Part shown: piece by piece, positions 5,125 through 9,441 of the stretch | Layout: the number at the start of each line of letters is the position of its first letter | Numbering within the stretch: position 1 is the first letter of the stretch | Assembly: GCA_050692195.1 (NCBI GenBank) | Contig: JBOGVA010000017.1 | Coordinates: forward strand, 1-9,441 | Reading direction: 5' to 3' | DNA length: 9,441 bases | Source of the DNA: JBOGVA01 sp050692195 | GTDB lineage: Bacteria; Actinomycetota; UBA4738 | Notes under the pieces: generated by a model | What the model was told of the DNA's origin: nothing | The model's database searches: none | What the model saw: only the letters and a program-made list of their open reading frames with translations | Program-made: the position numbers and the translations under genes

Positions 5125-5138
5125 GGCCACCTAGCTGT
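5117..5138. terminator. Perfect inverted repeat at the end of the zinc-ribbon gene and of tRNA-Cys
   Basis: ACAGCTAG-GGCCAC-CTAGCTGT forms an 8-bp stem with a 6-base loop. It contains the stop of the plus-strand gene (5122-5124) and lies eight bases past the 3' end of the minus-strand tRNA-Cys. Being symmetrical, it could end or protect transcripts from both sides. There is no T-run on either strand. Confidence 0.4.
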
Positions 5139-5145
5139 GGGTTCG

Positions 5146-5216
5146 AGGCGGGGAGCGGAATTGAACCGCTGTGCGAGGTTTTGCAGACCTCTGCCTAACC
5201 ACTCGGCCACCCCGCC
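5146..5216 (-). tRNA. tRNA-Cys (anticodon GCA), CCA not encoded
   Basis: On the minus strand acceptor GGCGGGG pairs with CCCCGCC, the D-arm contains GGCCGAGTGGTTAGGC, the anticodon arm is GAGGT-CTGCAAA-ACCTC, and the T-arm is AGCGG-TTCAATT-CCGCT. The loop CT-GCA-AA gives anticodon GCA for cysteine. Discriminator base U73 (5146) is the identity element for cysteinyl-tRNA synthetase, confirming the call. The next three bases are CGA, so CCA must be added after transcription, unlike the tRNA-Val gene in the same window. Confidence 0.96.
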
Positions 5217-5226
5217 AGAGCGACGC

Positions 5227-5256
5227 ATTGAAGCACCGGCAAGTGTACGAGGTCAA
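5227..5256 (-). promoter_or_regulatory. Promoter candidate for tRNA-Cys
   Basis: The minus strand has TTGACC (5251-5256, five of six bases of the -35 consensus), an 18-base spacer, and TTCAAT (5227-5232, four of six of the -10 consensus). The -10 ends ten bases before the mature tRNA 5' end, a fitting distance. Confidence 0.45.
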
Positions 5257-5381
5257 TAGCATCCGGAGCGGACGACGGGATTCGAAACCGGGGCGCCACT
5301 GCGGCGCGTAGGTCCTCAGGGCTACCTTCTCCGGGCAGCCGGGCCAATTTCCTCAAGGTCGGGGAGCGTCCGCAATCCGAG

Positions 5382-7916
5382 CTAGGCCAGAGGCCTTAGC
5401 AGCTGGGCCGCCTTCGGCTGCCGAGACAGGATCGCCGCCACGACCCCTGCAAGAACCGAGACGCCGACGACCACGATGGCGATCGCCAGCCAAGGCATGA
5501 CGATCGGGTGGCCTTCTCGCTGAGAAGCCTGTATCACAGCCACGGGCAGCACCCCTGCGGGCACCGCCACCAGACCCGCCACCCCGGCGAGCAGGCTCGC
5601 GCTCGAGGCCGCCACCTTTCGCCTCATTCCCGGCTCCGCGCCGACGGCGACCAGGATCGCGCCGTCCCGCCGAGATTCCGCCCCGACAAGGGCGATGGCC
5701 ACACCCACGATGGCCAGGGCGACGACGCCGGCGGCCAGAGCGAGCATCAGGCGGATGGTCCCAGCGTCGCTGCCCAAGTCCTCCGCGCTGGTGACGAACG
5801 CGCCGGGATGCTTGGCCGCGACGTCCTTGGCCCGCCGGATGTCCTCCCCGGTGAGGGCGCCGGAGGCTCTCAGGCCGAACCGAACGCGACCGGGATCGCG
5901 GCTAGGTCGTAGCCCGAGCAAGGCGGCGGCGTCAGGTGAGATGACGAAGTTGTCCTCTCCCTGCCCAAGCGATGCATACCGCGTCCCGCCAGCTTCCTCG
6001 GCGGGGAGGTCGATCTTCGGCTCGTTCCCTTTCTCGTCCGGGGGAAGCTGGAGGTGGACGACGCCGTGGTCCGCGCTGTCTGGCCCGATGGCGACGACCT
6101 TGCCGGCCTGCAGAGCGGGGATGCCCTCCTCCGCGTGAAAGACTCGGAGCAGGTCTGGGCCTCCGATCAGAAGCTCCCCATTCGCGACGTAGGCGACTCC
6201 CTCTCTCACCGTCCTCTCCGCACCTTCCACCCACGCCGTCCACTCCTCCTGCTCCAGGTCGTCTGGGAGCGGGTATCGCTCGGGGGAGAACACCGCAACC
6301 CGGAGCGGGACGACGATCGCCTGGGGGAACAGGCTTCGGAAATCATCCAGGAGCGCCTCGGTTCGCTTCTCTCGGTCGTCCCCGGGAACGAACGCGGAGA
6401 GAACCAGATGATCCGGGCCCATGAACGTGATTCGCCGCTCGAAGGCTTCGTCGCTCAGGGTGACCGCGGAGACGGCGACCGGGAGCGTGAGGGCTAGGGT
6501 GGCGGCGGCCAGAGCGGCGCCCGTCCGCCTGGCGTGGCGGACCAGGGCTCTCGCCGCCAATCGAGGAGCGGTCGGAAGGAACCGGGCCAGCCGGCCCACC
6601 CACGTGACGAGCAGCGGGATGGCCACAAGGAACCCGCCGACGATAGCGATCAGACCGACGGTGAGAATCGACCGGGCGTCCGCGACGGTGGCCCACGCCG
6701 TCAGCGCCGCCCCTCCCCCGACCGCAGCCAGTCCCACCGCCGCCAGCCGGCCAGGGGCGCGCGGAGGAGGTGTTCGGCCCTCCAGCGCCTGCACGGTCGA
6801 AAGCCTGGCCGCCGAGCGGGCCGGCCCGAACGCCGCGGCAGTGGCTGCCGCCGTCCCCAGTGCCACGGCGCCGGAGAGGGGGATCCACGGAACCTCAACC
6901 GGCCCAACCAGCTTCTCCACCCAGCCATCGAGATACGGATGGACCGCGAGGGAGCCCGCCACGCCGAGAAGGACGCCGATCACCGAGCCGGCGAACCCGA
7001 GCGTTACACCGGCGAACAGGACGGTCGCCCTCACGTGGCGGGGTTCGCCTCCCGCGGCGCCGATCAGCCCCAGCGTCCGGAGTTGCCTCCGCGCTCCGAC
7101 CACGAAGGCTGCCGCTGCGATCAGGCCCGTGCAGAACAGGGCCACCGCCGCTCCGGCGAACGAGGCGCTGGTGGCGACGAGGGAATCCCGGTTCCTCTCG
7201 CTGGCTACGAGGTCTCTTGTGGCGTAGCCCTCGACCCCCTCAGCGTTAGACAGAACGTGCTGCGCCTCGTCGAGGTCGGCGCCCGGCGGGAGGTCGATTA
7301 GGTAGCCGTCTGGTGTCGCGTCCGGCACGTTGGCCAGCGTCCCCGCTCCGACGACCGCCGTTCGCTCCTCCAGATGCAGGGGCTGTGCCACCGTGCCGGT
7401 GATCCGGAGCCTGAGACCGATGTCCTCGAGCACGATCTCGTCGCCGATCGCGGCGCCGAATGCCTCCAGCGCCTCGGGGTGCACGGCGGCCTCCCCCGGT
7501 CCGTGCGGAGCTCGGCCTGCGAGGATCTTGAACATCCCGCGGACCGGGGCGTCGTCCACCCGAACGGGGAACTCGTGCACCGGGAGGTAGATCAGCGACC
7601 CGCCCGCGATGTTCTGGGTGTACACACTCCTGACTTCGATGATCGCCGTGCCCGCGGGAAGCTTTCGCTCCAGGGTCCTCGGGCGCAGTTTGTCCGACCA
7701 AACAGTGAGCATGACGTCCGCCGTCCCCATGGCCTGGAGAGCCTCTTCCTCTGGCGTCGACATGGCGGTCCTGATGGTTATGGCTGCCCCGGACAGAGCG
7801 GCGATCGGAAGAGCCACCAGGACCATGATCAGGACGCTTCGCCACGCGCTCCGGCGGGCCTGCCGCCGGGCGATCCGGGCCGTGGCACGGTAGGCCGGAG
7901 CCGCGGTCAGGGTCAC
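5382..7916 (-). CDS. FtsX/MacB-type ABC transporter permease
   Basis: Starting at GTG 7914-7916, which overlaps the ATPase stop as GTGA, the protein has 844 residues. An upstream in-frame start would add 33 non-coding-like residues. Hydrophobic segments lie at about 27-48, 252-275, 298-325, 345-365, 390-410, 417-441, 465-487, 720-745, 767-795 and 806-830, giving ten helices. Two FtsX-type cores (about 252-375 and 720-835) are present, each with a coupling sequence (LGLIGAAGGEPRHVRA; ILVAVGAEPGMRRKVAA) that would dock on the ATPase. Large extracytoplasmic domains (49-250 and 488-718) sit between the helices. This duplicated layout is typical of actinobacterial type VII (MacB/LolCDE-superfamily) systems, which move lipids, peptides or drugs out of the membrane rather than import. 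The substrate is not evident. No terminator was found after the stop. Confidence 0.92.
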   Translation of the reverse strand: MTLTAAPAYRATARIARRQARRSAWRSVLIMVLVALPIAALSGAAITIRTAMSTPEEEALQAMGTADVMLTVWSDKLRPRTLERKLPAGTAIIEVRSVYTQNIAGGSLIYLPVHEFPVRVDDAPVRGMFKILAGRAPHGPGEAAVHPEALEAFGAAIGDEIVLEDIGLRLRITGTVAQPLHLEERTAVVGAGTLANVPDATPDGYLIDLPPGADLDEAQHVLSNAEGVEGYATRDLVASERNRDSLVATSASFAGAAVALFCTGLIAAAAFVVGARRQLRTLGLIGAAGGEPRHVRATVLFAGVTLGFAGSVIGVLLGVAGSLAVHPYLDGWVEKLVGPVEVPWIPLSGAVALGTAAATAAAFGPARSAARLSTVQALEGRTPPPRAPGRLAAVGLAAVGGGAALTAWATVADARSILTVGLIAIVGGFLVAIPLLVTWVGRLARFLPTAPRLAARALVRHARRTGAALAAATLALTLPVAVSAVTLSDEAFERRITFMGPDHLVLSAFVPGDDREKRTEALLDDFRSLFPQAIVVPLRVAVFSPERYPLPDDLEQEEWTAWVEGAERTVREGVAYVANGELLIGGPDLLRVFHAEEGIPALQAGKVVAIGPDSADHGVVHLQLPPDEKGNEPKIDLPAEEAGGTRYASLGQGEDNFVISPDAAALLGLRPSRDPGRVRFGLRASGALTGEDIRRAKDVAAKHPGAFVTSAEDLGSDAGTIRLMLALAAGVVALAIVGVAIALVGAESRRDGAILVAVGAEPGMRRKVAASSASLLAGVAGLVAVPAGVLPVAVIQASQREGHPIVMPWLAIAIVVVGVSVLAGVVAAILSRQPKAAQLLRPLA

Positions 7917-8638
7917 GTCCGGACCGGATCGGAAAGCAGCGATTCCGGTCCGGCCGGTGGGACGGTCTCGTCCACCACCCGGCCGTCTCGCAGGAACACC
8001 ACACGGTCCGCCCACGCGGCGAACCTCGGGTCGTGCGTGACCAGGACTGCCGTTCCGCCCCGGTCGGCGTGGTCCCGGAGGAGCCGGAGCACGGCCTCAC
8101 CCGTCAGGGAGTCCAGCGCGCCGGTGGGCTCGTCCGCCAGCAGGAGTGTTCGATCCCCGACGACGGCTCGGGCGATGGCCACGCGCTGCTGCTCCCCGAC
8201 GGAGAGCTGGTCGGGGAAGCGGTCGGCGAGGTCGTCGACGCCGACCAGGGCGAGCGCGCGGGCTCCGGCACGCCTGGAGGGGATCCGGCTCACCCCCTCG
8301 AGCTCCAGTGGAAGCGCGGCATTCTCCACCGCGGTCAGGCCGTCGATCAGGTTGAGCTGCTGGAAGACGTAGCCGATGCGGCGGCGGCGCATCCGGGCCA
8401 GCTCCTTTGGCCTCAGCGAGCCCAGGTCCACCCCCTCGATCAGCACCGAACCCGCCGTTGGCTGGTCTAGCGCTCCCATCAGCGACAGGAGCGTGGTCTT
8501 CCCGGAGCCGCTGGGGCCCATGACCGCAACGAGCTCACGGGGGCCGGCGGTGAACGACACCTCGGTGAGGGCCTGGACCCGGACGTGCCCGGAGCCGTGC
8601 ACCTTCGAGACGCCTCGGAGCTCGGCCGTGGGAGTCAT
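7913..8638 (-). CDS. ABC transporter ATP-binding protein, LolD/MacB type
   Basis: This 241-residue nucleotide-binding domain has every motif. Walker A is GPSGSGKTT (41-49), the Q-loop is FQQ (Gln93/94), the signature is LSVGEQQRVAIARA (145-158), Walker B is LLLADEP (165-171) with catalytic Glu170, the D-loop is TGALD, and the switch histidine is His202 in VTHD. The sequence layout (ELVAVMGPSGSGKTTLLSLM, RRRIGYVFQQLNL) is that of the LolD/MacB/FtsE group, which partners FtsX-type permeases. It hydrolyses ATP at the inner face of the membrane. Its ATG (8636-8638) overlaps the PadR stop by four bases and its stop overlaps the permease start by four, so the three genes are translated as a coupled unit. 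Confidence 0.96.
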   Translation of the reverse strand: MTPTAELRGVSKVHGSGHVRVQALTEVSFTAGPRELVAVMGPSGSGKTTLLSLMGALDQPTAGSVLIEGVDLGSLRPKELARMRRRRIGYVFQQLNLIDGLTAVENAALPLELEGVSRIPSRRAGARALALVGVDDLADRFPDQLSVGEQQRVAIARAVVGDRTLLLADEPTGALDSLTGEAVLRLLRDHADRGGTAVLVTHDPRFAAWADRVVFLRDGRVVDETVPPAGPESLLSDPVRT

Positions 8639-9219
8639 CGGCGCACCTCGCTCGGCTCCGCTTCGGTGATATGAGGGCCTGCCGCCTCTTGTCGCCGGGA
8701 ACCGCGAGCCCGCCCGAGGCGGGCTTCACAGGCATCGAGCCAGCGAACCCGGGCTTCCGCTTGGAAGATCAGGGACTCCAGGAGGAAGTGCCAGCCGAGG
8801 TCGGCATCGGCGGCGACGTCCCGCTTGAGGTGTGTGTACTCCTGGAGGAGCTGTACGCCATTCCGTCGTTCCGCCTGTATCACGTCCAGTGGGTTCACGT
8901 CCGGATGGCCCACCGCCATGACGAGCTTCAGCACAAGCTCGTCCCGGGCGGGGGGACTCGAACGGGCCGGCAGCTCGAACCACTCGACCAGCCGGGCCCG
9001 GCCGATCTCGGTGATCTCGTAGGGTCTGTGCGCCTCGGCGCTCGCTTCGGACGTCGCGCGAACCAGGCCGTCCCGCTCCAGTCGCGCCAGCGTCGTGTAG
9101 ACCTGGCCCACGTTCAATGGCCAGACCCCGGCCGTGCGTCCTTCGAACTCGTTCTTCAGCCGGAGGCCGTAGTTCGGCCCCTCGTCGAGGATCGCCAACA
9201 GGCTCATCCCGACCGACAT
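8635..9219 (-). CDS. PadR-family transcriptional regulator
   Basis: The first 75 residues of this 194-residue protein form the PadR winged helix: MSLLAILDEGPNYGLRLKNE, then the recognition segment WPLNVGQVYTTLARLERDGLV, then a wing ending YEITEIGRARLVEWF. The C-terminal half (90-170) is helical (DELVLKLVMAVG, WHFLLESLIFQAEARVRWLD) and would make the dimer interface and effector pocket typical of the longer PadR (Vir_act_alpha_C-like) group. A ribosome site AGGAGAGGGG lies upstream of ATG 9217-9219. PadR proteins usually repress neighbouring transporters until a ligand binds. As the first gene of this operon, with palindromes in its promoter, it probably represses itself and the transporter. 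Confidence 0.92.
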   Translation of the reverse strand: MSVGMSLLAILDEGPNYGLRLKNEFEGRTAGVWPLNVGQVYTTLARLERDGLVRATSEASAEAHRPYEITEIGRARLVEWFELPARSSPPARDELVLKLVMAVGHPDVNPLDVIQAERRNGVQLLQEYTHLKRDVAADADLGWHFLLESLIFQAEARVRWLDACEARLGRARGSRRQEAAGPHITEAEPSEVRR

Positions 9220-9234
9220 CCGTCACCCCTCTCC

Positions 9235-9247
9235 TATACTCGGTATA
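9235..9247. promoter_or_regulatory. Operator candidate 1: TATAC-TCG-GTATA
   Basis: This perfect 5-bp inverted repeat has a three-base spacer. It overlaps the start of the padR ribosome site. Its half-sites are identical to those at 9264-9276, and the centres are 29 bp apart, close to three helical turns. Confidence 0.65.
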
Positions 9248-9261
9248 CTGCTCGGGCGCAG

Positions 9262-9289
9262 GCTATACCGCGTATACCTTTGCTGTCAA
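9262..9289 (-). promoter_or_regulatory. Promoter of the padR-ABC transporter operon
   Basis: The minus strand carries TTGACA (9284-9289, all six bases of the -35 consensus), a 16-base spacer, and TATAGC (9262-9267, four of six of the -10 consensus). Transcription would begin near 9255, leaving a leader of about 35 bases before padR. The operator palindrome at 9264-9276 lies across the spacer and the -10, so a bound protein would block polymerase. Confidence 0.65.
9264..9276. promoter_or_regulatory. Operator candidate 2: TATAC-CGC-GTATA
   Basis: This is a second perfect copy of the palindrome, overlapping the -10 and spacer of the operon promoter. With the copy at 9235-9247 it brackets the predicted start of transcription, the arrangement expected of an autoregulating repressor such as the adjacent PadR protein. 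Confidence 0.68.
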
Positions 9290-9340
9290 GGGCTGTTCTT
9301 GCCTAGGGGACGTCACCGCCCCACTTCGTAAACGTCAAGG

Positions 9341-9441
9341 CTAGTGGTGTGTCGCCTAAATAGTGATCTGTTGTAAGTGTGGGTGGGATGGTGGCTGCGG
9401 CTGGGGCTTTGGAGATGACGGGTGGGCAGCGGGTTGAGCTG
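9341..9441 (+). mobile_element. IS630-family insertion sequence, left end
   Basis: From about 9341 the base composition changes to a GT-rich stretch (CTAGTGGTGTGTCGCC and onward to 9387) that leads directly to a transposase-like start at 9388. The outer boundary is inferred, with a TA at 9342-9343 suiting the TA target preference of IS630 elements. The right end lies beyond the window. Confidence 0.55.
9388..9441 (+). CDS. IS630-family transposase, N-terminal fragment
   Basis: Eighteen codons are present before the window ends, reading MVAAAGALEMTGGQRVEL. A short N terminus of the form (L)xMTxxQRxEL, leading into a helix-turn-helix, is common at the start of actinobacterial IS630-type DDE transposases. 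Only the very start is visible, so the family call is tentative. GTG 9391 is an alternative start. Confidence 0.5.
   Translation, partial: MVAAAGALEMTGGQRVEL

Noticed and set aside
4648..5130. Minus-strand frame of 160 codons opposite the zinc-ribbon gene
   Set aside because: Arg/Gly-rich without domain motifs, while the opposite frame has a ribosome site and a clear zinc ribbon.
5268..5373. Functional tRNA (selenocysteine, serine or leucine type)
   Set aside because: No valid anticodon loop and a broken T-stem, so it is kept only as a finding.
6421..7301. Long plus-strand frames (255 and 268 codons) inside the permease
   Set aside because: Antisense to a well-supported membrane protein, low-complexity Arg/Ala/Pro composition; typical of high-GC genes.
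7374..8372. Plus-strand frame of 332 codons across the permease/ATPase junction
   Set aside because: It crosses two real genes in antisense and has no recognisable domains.

Overview
The DNA is GC-rich, with GTG/TTG starts, tRNA genes and a PadR-controlled ABC transporter. Codon use and protein style suggest a high-GC actinobacterium (Actinomycetota). Nothing here fixes the class or genus, so this is inference.

Left part (1 to about 3400) is a scrambled accessory region. It opens with the last 36 codons and right end of an IS3-type insertion sequence, which has cut the front off a gene whose remainder (127-594) resembles the tail of a nucleotidyltransferase/HEPN-type protein. A 41-codon remnant of a tyrosine recombinase, with its catalytic tyrosine, follows on the minus strand. 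Next comes a minus-strand array in the style of the Rhs/polymorphic toxin tail: an orphan toxin C-terminal module, an immunity-type protein, a 22-codon toxin-tail-like mini-ORF, a second immunity-type protein, a small membrane protein, a PepSY-like module lacking a normal start, a fragment of Rhs (YD) repeats and a small zinc-ribbon protein. Three successive junctions (2649-2652, 2299-2302, 2234-2237) use the same ATGA stop/start overlap. The array reads as successive displaced toxin/immunity cassettes rather than an intact rhs gene.

A tRNA-Val(GAC) gene at 3417-3491 has its 3' end facing this accessory region and a recombinase remnant lies within it, which fits a decayed genomic island at a tRNA. 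A minisatellite of 12-bp units (3131-3187) lies between toxin and tRNA.

The right part looks like ordinary chromosome: a cupin with a C-terminal zinc ribbon (minus), a lipoprotein and a small zinc-ribbon protein (plus), tRNA-Cys(GCA), and then a tight minus-strand operon of PadR regulator, ABC ATPase and a large FtsX-type permease. Each of these cistrons overlaps the next by 4 bp. The operon promoter (TTGACA-N16-TATAGC) carries two copies of a perfect palindrome TATAC-N3-GTATA, a strong candidate for autoregulation by PadR. The window ends in the start of an IS630-type transposase.
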